A stretch of 64,000 nt of DNA, taken from positions 124,001-188,000 of the forward strand of contig NZ_FCOC02000012.1 of the NCBI RefSeq assembly GCF_001544455.2, read 5' to 3'. Positions 15,420 through 24,527 of the stretch are shown piece by piece (the stretch's first letter is position 1; the number at the start of each line of letters is the position of its first letter). The notes beneath the pieces were generated by a model. It did no database searches. It saw nothing but the letters and a program-made list of their open reading frames with translations, and had not been told where the DNA came from. A program made the translations under genes and the position numbers. This DNA comes from Caballeronia sordidicola. GTDB lineage: Bacteria > Pseudomonadota > Gammaproteobacteria > Burkholderiales > Burkholderiaceae.

Positions 15420-16943
15420 ATGAACTCCATTCTCAGACTCGACAACATCACGAAGAGCTTTCCCGGCGTGAAGGCGTTGCAGGGCATTCATCTCGACGTG
15501 GCTGCCGGCGAAGTGCATGCGCTGCTCGGCGAGAACGGCGCGGGTAAGTCCACGCTGATGAAAATCCTGAGCGGCATATATCAGCCCGACGAAGGCACGA
15601 TCACGCTCAACGGCGAGACCCGCGCGTTCGCGGATTATCACGATGCAGTCGCGGCCGGGATTGGCATCGTGTTCCAGGAATTCAGCCTGATTCCGTTTCT
15701 CAACGCGGTCGAGAACATCTTTCTCGGCCGCGAACTGAAGAAAGGATTCTTGCTGGACCGCGCAGCCATGCGGCGTTCGGCAGCGGAGATTTTCGCGCGG
15801 CTGAAAGTGGATGTCGACTTGTCCGTGCCGATTCGCGAACTGTCGGTGGCGCAGCAGCAGTTCATCGAGATCGGCAAGGCGTTGTCGCTTGAGGCGCGCA
15901 TCCTGATCCTGGACGAACCCACTGCAACGCTCATGCCTTCGGAAGCGGAACATCTCTTTGTCATCATGCGCGAGTTGAAGACGCAAGGCGTGGCCATGAT
16001 CTTCATCTCGCATCACCTCGATGAAATCTTTGAAGTGTGCGACCGCATCACGGTGTTGCGCGACGGCCAGTATGTGGGCGATACAGCCGTCGCCGATACG
16101 GACGTCAGCCGCCTTGTCGAGATGATGGTCGGACGCAAGATAGAGAACAGCTTTCCGCCAAAGCCCGCGCCGCGCGCGAGCGCGAAGACCGTGCTCGATG
16201 TCGAGGCATTGCAGATCGACAAGGACGGTCCCACGAATGCGTTCGCGTTGCGTGAAGGCGAGATTCTGGGCTTTGCCGGATTGGTCGGGTCGGGGCGCAC
16301 GGAAACAGCGCTTGCGGTGATTGGCGCCGATCCCGCGCACGTGAAGAAAGTGAAGATCAACGGGACCGATATGAAGCTCGCCGATCCCGCGGCTTCTCTC
16401 GATGCTGGCATTGGCATCCTGCCCGAGAGCCGCAAGACTGAAGGTCTGATTACGGACTTCTCGATCAAGCAGAACATCTCGATCAACAACTTTGGCAAGT
16501 ATCGGCAAGCGCGATTTTTTATCGACAGACGCAATGAAGCGCGAACCACCGCTGCGATCATGAAGCGCGTGGGCGTCAAGGCGCCGACCATGAATACGCA
16601 GGTGTCCACGTTATCCGGCGGAAACCAGCAGAAGGTCGTGATCGCGCGATGGCTGAATCACCACGCGAACATCTTGATCTTCGACGAACCCACGCGCGGT
16701 ATCGACGTTGGCGCCAAGGCCGAGATCTACATGCTGATGCGCGAGCTGACCGAGCGGGGCTACGCAATCATCATGATCTCGTCGGAACTGCCCGAAATTG
16801 TTGGCATGAGCGATCGTGTGGCCGTGTTCCGGCAAGGCCGCATAGAAGCCATTCTCGAAGGCGACGAGATCACGTCGAATGCAATCATGACGCACGCAAC
16901 CACCGCCCGTGCGTCAGCCGGGCAGGGAGTCAGCCATGAGTAA
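15420..16943 (+). CDS. Sugar/polyol ABC transporter ATP-binding protein (RbsA type, two domains)
   Basis: A 507-residue ATPase made of two fused nucleotide-binding domains. The first has Walker A GENGAGKST (about residues 39-47), signature-like LSVAQQQ and Walker B ILILDEP. The second has a degenerate Walker A (GLVGSGRTE) but an intact LSGGNQQK signature and ILIFDEP, the usual pattern for the ribose-type CUT2 family. Start ATG 15420 has AGGTGAG upstream. It overlaps the permease gene by eight bases (ATGAGTAA). Confidence 0.92.
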   Translation: MNSILRLDNITKSFPGVKALQGIHLDVAAGEVHALLGENGAGKSTLMKILSGIYQPDEGTITLNGETRAFADYHDAVAAGIGIVFQEFSLIPFLNAVENIFLGRELKKGFLLDRAAMRRSAAEIFARLKVDVDLSVPIRELSVAQQQFIEIGKALSLEARILILDEPTATLMPSEAEHLFVIMRELKTQGVAMIFISHHLDEIFEVCDRITVLRDGQYVGDTAVADTDVSRLVEMMVGRKIENSFPPKPAPRASAKTVLDVEALQIDKDGPTNAFALREGEILGFAGLVGSGRTETALAVIGADPAHVKKVKINGTDMKLADPAASLDAGIGILPESRKTEGLITDFSIKQNISINNFGKYRQARFFIDRRNEARTTAAIMKRVGVKAPTMNTQVSTLSGGNQQKVVIARWLNHHANILIFDEPTRGIDVGAKAEIYMLMRELTERGYAIIMISSELPEIVGMSDRVAVFRQGRIEAILEGDEITSNAIMTHATTARASAGQGVSHE

Positions 16944-17940
16944 ATTATCGATGGAACCCAAGACCGCGACCGTTGATCCGGCATCGCCGGGCGCACCCGT
17001 GCGCTTCACGTGGGCGGGACTCAAACGATCGACGATCTTTTATCCGTTCGTTGGTTTGATCGTCGTATGCGTGGTGATGGTGTTCGCGAGCAACAGCTTC
17101 TTGTCGGCGGCCAACATCGAGAACATCGCGCGGCAAGTGTCGATCAACGCGATCATCGCGGTCGGCATGACATGCGTGATCCTGACGGGCGGCATCGACT
17201 TGTCGGTGGGATCGGTCATGGCGTTGTCCGGCACACTTGCGGCGGGCCTGATGGTGTCGGGCCTGAATGCGGTCGCGGCATTGGTTGTGGGCATCGCCGT
17301 CGGGCTTGGCTTTGGCGTGGCGAACGGGCTGTTCGTGGCGTTCGCGGGCATGCCGCCGATCATCGTCACGCTCGCGACCATGGGCGTGGCCCGCGGGCTT
17401 GCGCTGATCTACACCGGCGGTTATCCAATCGACGGCTTGCCCGACTGGATCGCGTTCTTTGGCAATGGCAAAGTGCTTGGCGTGCAAATGCCCGTGGTCA
17501 TCATGCTCGTGGTGTATTTCATTGCGTGGGTGTTGCTGGAACGCATGCCGTTCGGGCGATACGTCTACGCGATCGGCGGCAACGAGGACGCCACGCGTTT
17601 GTCGGGCGTACGCGTCGCGCGCGTCAAGCTGATCGTCTATGGATTGGCGGGGCTCACGTCGTCGCTTGCCGCCATTGTGTTGACCGCGCGTCTGATGAGC
17701 GGGCAGCCGAACGCCGGCGTGGGTTTCGAACTCGATGCAATCGCGGCCGTGGTCATGGGCGGAACGTCCATTTCGGGCGGCCGCGGATCGATTGTCGGCA
17801 CGTTGATTGGCGCGCTGTTGCTCGGCGTACTGAATAACGGCTTGAATATGGTTGGTGTGAATCCGTATGTGCAGAACGTGATCAAGGGTGGAATCATCTT
17901 GCTAGCGATCTATATCAGTCGGGACCGCCGCCGTAAGTGA
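16936..17940 (+). CDS. Sugar/polyol ABC transporter permease (RbsC type)
   Basis: A 334-residue inner-membrane permease with about eight to ten hydrophobic helices. Typical CUT2 segments are AVGMTCVILTGGIDLSVGSV (about residues 75-94), and near residue 275 AAVVMGGTSISGGRGSIVGT. The start codon overlaps the end of the ATPase gene. As usual for this family a single permease gene probably makes a homodimer. Confidence 0.92.
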   Translation: MSKLSMEPKTATVDPASPGAPVRFTWAGLKRSTIFYPFVGLIVVCVVMVFASNSFLSAANIENIARQVSINAIIAVGMTCVILTGGIDLSVGSVMALSGTLAAGLMVSGLNAVAALVVGIAVGLGFGVANGLFVAFAGMPPIIVTLATMGVARGLALIYTGGYPIDGLPDWIAFFGNGKVLGVQMPVVIMLVVYFIAWVLLERMPFGRYVYAIGGNEDATRLSGVRVARVKLIVYGLAGLTSSLAAIVLTARLMSGQPNAGVGFELDAIAAVVMGGTSISGGRGSIVGTLIGALLLGVLNNGLNMVGVNPYVQNVIKGGIILLAIYISRDRRRK

Positions 17941-18013
17941 CTAAAGAATAACGAATAGAAAAATGGAAACCGGCATTTCCTCAGCTAAACACGACGACTA
18001 CAACGAGCGCACT

Positions 18014-19099
18014 ATGAGCACATCAAATGAAGCGTTGAGCATGACGGCCATTGTCTGTCATGCGCCCAAGGATTATCGCGTCGAGACGGTCAAGCGGCCG
18101 AAGGCGGCGAGAAATGAACTGGTGATTCGCATTGCCGCATGCGGCATTTGCGCCAGCGACTGCAAATGTCATTCGGGCGCGAAGATGTTTTGGGGCGGCC
18201 CTAGTCCGTGGGTGAAAGCGCCCGTCATTCCGGGCCATGAATTCTTTGGTTATGTCGAGGAACTTGGCGATGGCGCGGCGGAACATTTCGGCGTGGAATT
18301 GGGCGAGCGCGTGATCGCCGAGCAGATCGTGCCTTGCGGCAAGTGCCGCTATTGCAAGTCCGGACAGTACTGGATGTGCGAAGTGCATAACATCTTCGGC
18401 TTTCAGCGCGAGGTTGCGGACGGCGGCATGGCGCAGTACATGCGTATTCCACCGACTGCCATCGTCCATAAGATTCCCGATGGCATATCACTGGAAGATG
18501 CGGCGATCATCGAACCGTTGGCGTGTGCGATCCATACGGTGAATCGCGGCGATATACAGCTTGACGACGTTGTGGTGATCGCGGGCGCGGGGCCGCTGGG
18601 TTTGATGATGACGCAAGTTGCGCATCTCAAGACGCCTAGAAAGCTCGTCGTGATCGATCTGGTGGAAGAGCGCCTTGCGCTTGCGCGGGAATATGGCGCG
18701 GACATCACGATCAATCCGAAGAACGAAGATGGTCTGGCGATCATCAAGTCCATCACGGATCAATATGGATGCGACGTGTACATCGAGACAACGGGCGCGC
18801 CCATTGGTGTATCGCAAGGACTCGAAATGATTCGCAAGCTTGGGCGCTTCGTCGAGTTCTCGGTGTTCGGAAGCGACACAACCGTGGACTGGTCGATCAT
18901 TGGCGACCGCAAAGAACTGGATGTACGCGGCGCTCACCTCGGACCGTATTGTTACCCGATTGCCATCGACCTTCTTGCACGAGGCCTTGTGACATCCAAG
19001 GGTATTGTGACGCATGGCTTTACGCTGGAAGAATGGGATGAGGCAATCAAGGTCGCGGATTCGCTCGACTCGATCAAGGTTTTGTTGAAGCCGCGCTAA
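18014..19099 (+). CDS. Zinc-dependent polyol dehydrogenase (erythritol/L-threitol dehydrogenase type)
   Basis: A 361-residue medium-chain dehydrogenase. Catalytic zinc ligands are the Cys in CGICASDCKC (about residue 37) and the His-Glu in PGHEFFGY. The structural zinc site is C-x2-C-x2-C-x7-C in CGKCRYCKSGQYWMC. The NAD-binding loop reads GAGPLGLM. Segments such as EQIVPCGKC and DVRGAHLGPYCYP are like those I recall for bacterial erythritol/L-threitol dehydrogenases, which is the basis for the substrate suggestion. ATG 18014 is tentative, because ATG 17963 and 18041 are in frame and none has a strong ribosome site. Confidence 0.82.
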   Translation: MSTSNEALSMTAIVCHAPKDYRVETVKRPKAARNELVIRIAACGICASDCKCHSGAKMFWGGPSPWVKAPVIPGHEFFGYVEELGDGAAEHFGVELGERVIAEQIVPCGKCRYCKSGQYWMCEVHNIFGFQREVADGGMAQYMRIPPTAIVHKIPDGISLEDAAIIEPLACAIHTVNRGDIQLDDVVVIAGAGPLGLMMTQVAHLKTPRKLVVIDLVEERLALAREYGADITINPKNEDGLAIIKSITDQYGCDVYIETTGAPIGVSQGLEMIRKLGRFVEFSVFGSDTTVDWSIIGDRKELDVRGAHLGPYCYPIAIDLLARGLVTSKGIVTHGFTLEEWDEAIKVADSLDSIKVLLKPR

Positions 19100-19166
19100 A
19101 CTAGACCACGCACAATAAATCCGCCTGGGTCAGCGCGCGGAAAATCTTGAGACATGGAGCGAGGCA

Positions 19167-20714
19167 ATGGCTTCTTACGTAATAGGCGTCGATATAGGCA
19201 CGCAAAGCACCAAGGCTTTGCTGGTCGATCTGCAGGGCGGGATCGTCGCGCAGCATTCGAGCGCTTACCATCCCGACACGCCCAAGCCGCTTTGGGCGGA
19301 GCAGTGGCCGTCGGTGTGGCTCGACGCCGTGAAAAAGACAATCAAGGCTTGCGTGACGAAAGCCCTTGTCGAGGGCATCGTCAAAAGCGACATCAAGGCG
19401 GTCTGCATAGGCAGCTTGTACGGCGGATCTGGCATTCCCGTCGACGCTGAAATGCGCCCTTTATATCCATGTCTGATCTGGATGGATCGCCGTGCGACGC
19501 ATGAAATGGAATGGGTCGAAAAGACTGTCGATACTACGCGGCTCAAGCAGATAACCGGCAATGGCATAGACAGCTATTACGGCTATACCAAGATGCTATG
19601 GCTCAAGAATAATCAGCCCGATGTATGGAGCAAGACCCGTTATTTCCTGCCGCCGAACGCGTACATCGTTCATGAACTGACAGGCGAACTGGCGGTCGAT
19701 CATAGTTCGGCCGGAAATATTGGCGGTGTGTATGACATCGCCAGGCGGTCATGGTCGCAAGAAGCGTTGGACATGCTTGGCATTCCCGCTTCAATGATGC
19801 CCGCGCGGCTCGTGGATTCGTCGGAGATCGTGGGTGGCTTGCTGCCTGAATGTGCTGCTGAGCTTGGCCTTGCAAACGATACGCCGATCATTGCCGGTGG
19901 CGTGGATGCCGCCGTCGCCACTTTTGCTGCCGGCGTCACGCGCGCGGGCCACCATGTTGCGATGATCGGCACGAGCATGTGTTGGGGCTACATCAATCAG
20001 AACGTCGATGCCAGTCACGGTCTGATCAGCATGCCGCATGTCTACAACTCGCAGAAGGACATCTATATCTTTGGCGGCGCGATCACTGCGGGCGCGTCGG
20101 TCACGTGGTATCGCGAACAGTTTTGCCATGCGGAGACCGAAGCGGCGAAAGCAACCGCTCATGGCGATCCGCACAAGCTGCTTGAAGAGGCCGCGGCGAA
20201 AATAGCCGCCGGTTCCGATGGCGTTGTGTTCCTGCCGTATCTGATGGGCGAGCGCAGTCCGGTTTGGGACGCAAAGGCGAGCGGCACGTTCGTCGGGTTG
20301 AGTCTTTATCACACTCGTGCGACGTTGTATCGGGCTGTGCTGGAAGGCGTGGCGTTTGCGCTCAGGCACAACATGGAGGCGGGGCGTCGCGGTGCGCAGT
20401 CGCTGGATGAGAAGTTGATCGTCGTGGGCGGCGCGGCGCATTCCGATCTCTGGATGCAGATCATCGCGGACGTTACGGGGTATCCGGTGTGGTCGATCGA
20501 AGAAGAGGTCGAAGCCGCCATGGGCGCCGCGCTGCTTGCCGCTCTTGGCACGAACCTCATTACGCGCGAGACGGCCGAGGGAGGGTGGGTGACGTTGGTG
20601 GAACGCGCTCGTCCCGATGCCCAGCGTCAAAAGTTGTACGCCGAACGCTTTGGCGTGTATGTCGATCTTTATCCGGCTTTGAAGCCCATCATGCATCGCT
20701 TGCAGGCAAGTTGA
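19167..20714 (+). CDS. FGGY-family carbohydrate kinase
   Basis: A 515-residue cytoplasmic kinase. The N-terminal phosphate loop is VIGVDIGTQSTKALLVD, the middle has SLYGGSGIPVD and LIWMDRRATHEMEW, and the C-terminal lobe has VVGGAAHSDLWMQIIADVTG. It differs clearly from the xylulokinase at 9929-11410 and is probably specific for the ketose made by the neighbouring dehydrogenases, such as erythrulose, ribulose or L-xylulose. Start ATG has GGAG upstream. The product of the pathway should feed the pentose phosphate route. Confidence 0.87.
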   Translation: MASYVIGVDIGTQSTKALLVDLQGGIVAQHSSAYHPDTPKPLWAEQWPSVWLDAVKKTIKACVTKALVEGIVKSDIKAVCIGSLYGGSGIPVDAEMRPLYPCLIWMDRRATHEMEWVEKTVDTTRLKQITGNGIDSYYGYTKMLWLKNNQPDVWSKTRYFLPPNAYIVHELTGELAVDHSSAGNIGGVYDIARRSWSQEALDMLGIPASMMPARLVDSSEIVGGLLPECAAELGLANDTPIIAGGVDAAVATFAAGVTRAGHHVAMIGTSMCWGYINQNVDASHGLISMPHVYNSQKDIYIFGGAITAGASVTWYREQFCHAETEAAKATAHGDPHKLLEEAAAKIAAGSDGVVFLPYLMGERSPVWDAKASGTFVGLSLYHTRATLYRAVLEGVAFALRHNMEAGRRGAQSLDEKLIVVGGAAHSDLWMQIIADVTGYPVWSIEEEVEAAMGAALLAALGTNLITRETAEGGWVTLVERARPDAQRQKLYAERFGVYVDLYPALKPIMHRLQAS

Positions 20715-20717
20715 ATC

Positions 20718-21455
20718 ATGCAAACACATTTCGATTTCAATGGGCAGTCGGTTTTGGTTACGGGTGCATCGAGCGGGATTGGACGGGCTATTGCCGTCAT
20801 GTTGCGTGTTGCGGGGGCGCGGGTGGTCGCGGCCGGCCGCAATGTGGCTGCGTTGGATGCGCTTGCTAGTGAAACCGGCTGCGAGCCGTTGCTTCTCGAT
20901 GTTTCCGATCCAGTGCGGATAGCGGAAGCTTTTGAAAATCTCGATGCCTTCGATGGCCTTGTGAATTGCTCCGGCACGACGGCGCTGGATAAAGCGATTG
21001 ATTTCACCGCCGCCGATTTCGATCAGGTCATGGCAGTGAATGCACGCGGTGCGGCGCTGGTTGCGCAGCAAGTCGCGCGCGCGATGATCGCAGCAGGCAA
21101 GCGCGGCAGTATTGTGAATGTTTCGAGCCAGGCAGGGTTGGTCGGGCTCGAAGAGCATCTGGCTTATTGTGCTTCTAAGTCTGCACTTGATTCCATTACC
21201 CGGGTGATGTGTCTAGAGCTTGGGCCTTTTGGGATTCGCGTGAATAGCGTTAATCCAACCGTCACGCTTACGCCAATGGCCGTCAAGGCCTGGAGCGAAC
21301 CCGCCAAGAGGGAGCCTGCTTTGAAGGCTATTCCCTTGGGACGGTTTGTTGAACCCGATGAGGTGGCCACGCCAGTGCTTTTTCTTTTGAGCAATGCTGC
21401 AGCCATGATTTCAGGGATTGTTTTGCCTGTTGATGGCGGGTTTATCGCGCGGTGA
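20718..21455 (+). CDS. SDR-family oxidoreductase (L-xylulose reductase-like)
   Basis: A 245-residue short-chain dehydrogenase. It has TGASSGIG (about residues 16-23), catalytic Ser in NVSSQAG, and YCASK (YxxxK) near residue 153. The C-terminal part (NPTVTLTPMAVKAW, then IPLGRFVEPDEV) closely follows the DCXR/L-xylulose reductase pattern, in which NPTVVMTSM is typical. Three bases separate it from the kinase stop, so it is the last gene of the operon. It could interconvert a ketose and a polyol such as L-xylulose and xylitol, or D-threitol and erythrulose. Confidence 0.83.
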   Translation: MQTHFDFNGQSVLVTGASSGIGRAIAVMLRVAGARVVAAGRNVAALDALASETGCEPLLLDVSDPVRIAEAFENLDAFDGLVNCSGTTALDKAIDFTAADFDQVMAVNARGAALVAQQVARAMIAAGKRGSIVNVSSQAGLVGLEEHLAYCASKSALDSITRVMCLELGPFGIRVNSVNPTVTLTPMAVKAWSEPAKREPALKAIPLGRFVEPDEVATPVLFLLSNAAAMISGIVLPVDGGFIAR

Positions 21456-21469
21456 GGTTTTTGGGCGAG

Positions 21470-21755
21470 GGTCCTGCTTTTTTGGGTTTTGCGCGTTTCG
21501 TGTTCGTTGATCTTTCTAACACTGTTAGCCACTGTCCGTGGCGGGACTTCATTTCTTTTTCCAACGGCGAAAAAGAAACGAAGCAAAGAAAACGCCTTCC
21601 AACCGCTAATTCTTAAGGAGACCGAGCGTGCAGTGATATCTGCTTGGGACTTCAAAAGAACCCTCGACGCCATAACCACCAATACCTGAAACCCTCCCCC
21701 TCCGTATCCCTACATCCACACGCTTCGCCACCAGCGTTCTCGGGCAAGCTCCGCG
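21470..21755 (+). repeat. Dispersed intergenic repeat, copy A
   Basis: About 285 bases filling the gap between two converging genes. It starts GGTCCTGCTTTT and runs through ACTGTTAGCCACTGTCCGTG. A conserved hairpin TTTCTTTTTC/GAAAAAGAAA lies at 21552-21561 and 21569-21578, followed by CTTGGGACTTCAAAAGAAC and the tail ACACGCTTCGCCACCAGCG. Copies B and C lie 20 kb away (42085-42718). No transposase or target-site duplication is visible. Small open frames within it occur in all copies and are not counted as genes. Confidence 0.85.
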
Positions 21756-21767
21756 CGCGCTTGCGCA

Positions 21768-22613
21768 CTAGAGCATTTCGAGCGAGCGCTTTGATTTCGG
21801 TGGCTTGAATTGCGCGTCGATCTGCGACAGTTCTTCCTCCGATAACGTAATGTCCCGCGCCGCCGCATTTTCAATCACATGTGCTACGGTCGACGCTTTC
21901 GGGATCGCGATGACCTCCGGTTGCCGTAATACCCACGCAAGCGCAATTTGCATTGGCGACACACCGCGTGCCGCGGCAATATCGTTCAAGATACTTTGAT
22001 TCGGCAGCCGCAGGTGGTCTACCGGACTGTAGGCCATCGCGGGTACACTTCTCTCACGCATCCAGGGTAGCAGGTCGAACTCCGGGCCGCGGCGCGCCAC
22101 GTTGTACAAGATCTGATTTGCAGCGCAGCGGTTGCCGTTTTCAAGCGCAAAAAGTTCGATCATGTCGTCGGTGTCGAAATTGCTCACACCCCAGTGCCGA
22201 ATCTTGCCAGCAGCCCTGAGACTCTCAAACCCCGCAATCACGCCTTCAAGATCCTCACCGCCGCGCCAGTGCAGCAAGTACAAATCGATTCGGTCAGTTT
22301 GCAACCGCTTCAGGCTTCGCTCGCATGCAGCCTTCACGCCGGTTTCACTGCCGTTGTGCGGATACACCTTGCTGACTATAAACAGCTCCTCCCTGCGATC
22401 ACCCAACGCCTCAGCAATCAGTTTTTCACTGTCACCATCGCCATACATCTCGGCGGTATCTATAAGCGTCAGCCCTGAATCAACACCGGTTTGCAACGCC
22501 TTGATTTCTTCACCACGAACGCGCGAATTTTCGCCCATCTCCCATGTTCCCTGGCCCAATGCCGGGATCTGTTCTCCGGACAGAAGTCGAACGGTTTTGT
22601 TTTGCGAAGTCAT
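21768..22613 (-). CDS. Aldo/keto reductase
   Basis: A 281-residue cytoplasmic NADPH-dependent reductase of the AKR family. The catalytic tetrad is visible as Asp and Tyr in DTAEMYGDGDSE (about residues 52-58), Lys in SKVYPHNG, and His in LYLLHWRG. The C-terminal cofactor segment reads VIAIPKAS. ATG 22613 is used, and GTG at 22625 is an in-frame alternative. It converges on the second polyol operon across repeat copy A and follows the AspT-type transporter genes on the same strand, separated from them by a 12-bp stem-loop. Confidence 0.88.
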   Translation of the reverse strand: MTSQNKTVRLLSGEQIPALGQGTWEMGENSRVRGEEIKALQTGVDSGLTLIDTAEMYGDGDSEKLIAEALGDRREELFIVSKVYPHNGSETGVKAACERSLKRLQTDRIDLYLLHWRGGEDLEGVIAGFESLRAAGKIRHWGVSNFDTDDMIELFALENGNRCAANQILYNVARRGPEFDLLPWMRERSVPAMAYSPVDHLRLPNQSILNDIAAARGVSPMQIALAWVLRQPEVIAIPKASTVAHVIENAAARDITLSEEELSQIDAQFKPPKSKRSLEML

Positions 22614-22682
22614 CGGAAATCTCACACGGTCTTGAAGTCTGGTTGGGCCACGGATGCGCGCGCCAGTTCAATAATTTACAAC

Positions 22683-22725
22683 ACGGATGCGTGCAAACAT
22701 GGTCCGTTCGCCAGCACGCATCCGT
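22683..22725 (-). terminator. Long stem-loop downstream of the AspT-type genes
   Basis: ACGGATGCGTGC (22683-22694) and GCACGCATCCGT (22714-22725) form a perfect 12-bp stem with a 19-base loop, only 7 bases after the transporter stop at 22733. The following bases on the minus strand are only moderately T-rich, so termination or mRNA protection are both possible. Confidence 0.6.
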
Positions 22726-22732
22726 ATGTTGA

Positions 22733-24445
22733 TCAGACGAGACCCACCAGCAGGGGTCCCAGCAACGTCAGCAATACATTGGCCAGCGCATACGTGATCG
22801 CGAACGGCACCGTAGGCACCGCACTCTCGGTCTTGTCCAGCAGCGCGCCGAACGCAGGGTTCGCACTGCGCGACCCAGTCAGCGCGCCCGCCAAAAGCGC
22901 CGCGTTGGTGTATTTGAGGACGTAGCGGCCAAAGATCATGGTCAGGATGAGCGGCAAAACCGTGACGACTACACCCAGCAGGAAAATGGTCATGCCGCTT
23001 TGCTTGACCGTCACCACCGCCTGCAAGCCTGAATTCAAGCCGACAGCCGCCACGAACGCCGCAAGCCCGAAGTCCTTCATCAACTGCGACGCCGCCGAGG
23101 GCATGACGCCATACATCGGATGCTTGCCGCGCATCCAGCCGAACAGCAACCCCGCAAGCAGGCAGCCGCCGCCCGAACCCAGCGTCAGCGGCACCCCGCC
23201 AACATTCACCACGATCAAGCCAATCAACAATCCCAACACAATGCCCACACCCATATAGATGAAGTCCGTTTTGTTCGTGACGGGCAGTTCGTAACCGGCT
23301 GCATCGACGGCGCGCTTGGTGTCCTGCGGCGATCCGTAGAAGGTGATTACGTCACCATGCTCTAGCTTGGTTTCGGGCAGGATCGGCAACGGCTGGTCAG
23401 CACGCTTGATCTCCTGCACGAACACGCCATGGCGCAAATCGCGATCTACCGTCGTGCGCACCGCGGCGATCGTCATGTGATTCATGCCCTTTCTCGTGAA
23501 CACGCCTTGCCGGTTCTGCATGACCACGCTGATGCCGTCGGTATCTGCTACTTCCTCGCCAATATTCGCTGCCGCCGCGACCATCACCTCGCGCCGCCCG
23601 ACCACGAGCACAACGTCGTTCGCCTGCAACATCACGTCCGGACGCGGTTCCAGCGCCTTGCCGGCACGCCTGATCCGCTCGATGGTGATCATGTCCGACT
23701 CGGCCAGCTCGATCTCGGCGACCGTGCGGCCCGCAGCCCCGCCCGTCACGCTTCCAGCAGGAGCGCCGGTGATCCGGTAAGCGCGTCCGACCAGCTCCGG
23801 CAAGGCGGGCGTCTGTCCTGGTCCATGCGCGACAGAACCGCCAAGCAAGCTCTTCTCGGCTTCGGCGGCCGCTTCCTTCAAGCCTTGTCCCATGAACTTC
23901 GGCAGCACATTCACGCACACGATGATCGCGCCCAGCGACCCAAACACGTACGTCACGGCGTAGGCGATCGCCACATCGGATTGCAGGGACTTGGTCTCGG
24001 CCACGGGCAGGCCGAGCCGCGCGATGGCATCGCCCGCCGTACCGATGATCGCCGACTGCGTGAGCGCCCCGCCGGCCAACCCGGCCGCAATGCCCTTGTT
24101 CAGCCCGAAGAGCTTCGCGCACACGAGCACCGTCAGCAATGCGGAAACTGCCAGGAACACGGCCATTGCTATCTCGCGCAGCGTCTTGCGCGACAAGGAG
24201 TTGAAAAACTGCGGACCCGAGTCGTAGCCGACTGCGTAGATGAAGATGGCGAACATCACGGACTTGACGCCGTTATCGATCTGGACGCCAAACTGGCTGA
24301 TCACGACCGCGGCCAGGAGCGAGCCGCCCACGCCGCCAAGCTGGAACTTCCCGAAGTTGATCTGGCCGATGAAGTAACCCGCCGCAAGCGACAGGAATAA
24401 AGCGATTTCCGGGGACTTCGTGAGAATCTGATGTATCCATTCCAT
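22733..24445 (-). CDS. AspT-family transporter, paralog 1 (aspartate:alanine exchanger type)
   Basis: A 570-residue inner-membrane protein. Hydrophobic helices occupy about residues 10-190 and 385-570. A large soluble middle region (about 200-375) carries two RCK_C/TrkA_C-like regulatory domains. The N-terminus MEWIHQILTKSPEIALFLSL and the repeated GGxxxG-rich helices are typical of the AspT/YidE/YbjL family. In AspT itself the substrates are aspartate and alanine, but here they are unknown. A second paralog lies 82 bases upstream on the same strand, so both are probably co-transcribed. Start ATG has GAGGG upstream. Confidence 0.88.
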   Translation of the reverse strand: MEWIHQILTKSPEIALFLSLAAGYFIGQINFGKFQLGGVGGSLLAAVVISQFGVQIDNGVKSVMFAIFIYAVGYDSGPQFFNSLSRKTLREIAMAVFLAVSALLTVLVCAKLFGLNKGIAAGLAGGALTQSAIIGTAGDAIARLGLPVAETKSLQSDVAIAYAVTYVFGSLGAIIVCVNVLPKFMGQGLKEAAAEAEKSLLGGSVAHGPGQTPALPELVGRAYRITGAPAGSVTGGAAGRTVAEIELAESDMITIERIRRAGKALEPRPDVMLQANDVVLVVGRREVMVAAAANIGEEVADTDGISVVMQNRQGVFTRKGMNHMTIAAVRTTVDRDLRHGVFVQEIKRADQPLPILPETKLEHGDVITFYGSPQDTKRAVDAAGYELPVTNKTDFIYMGVGIVLGLLIGLIVVNVGGVPLTLGSGGGCLLAGLLFGWMRGKHPMYGVMPSAASQLMKDFGLAAFVAAVGLNSGLQAVVTVKQSGMTIFLLGVVVTVLPLILTMIFGRYVLKYTNAALLAGALTGSRSANPAFGALLDKTESAVPTVPFAITYALANVLLTLLGPLLVGLV

Positions 24446-24527
24446 AATGCCCTCGCTGGTTTGTGTACCGTCGGACTTCCCGCTTCAACGCCTTTACCGC
24501 ACACTCCCGTTGCCTTTCAAAGACTTC

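Noticed and set aside
19791..21158. 455-codon minus-strand frame across the FGGY kinase and SDR genes
   Set aside because: It spans two real genes on the other strand and lacks any recognisable domain.
21489..21689. 66-codon frame in repeat copy A
   Set aside because: Same reason: it is a translation of the repeat and has no ribosome site.
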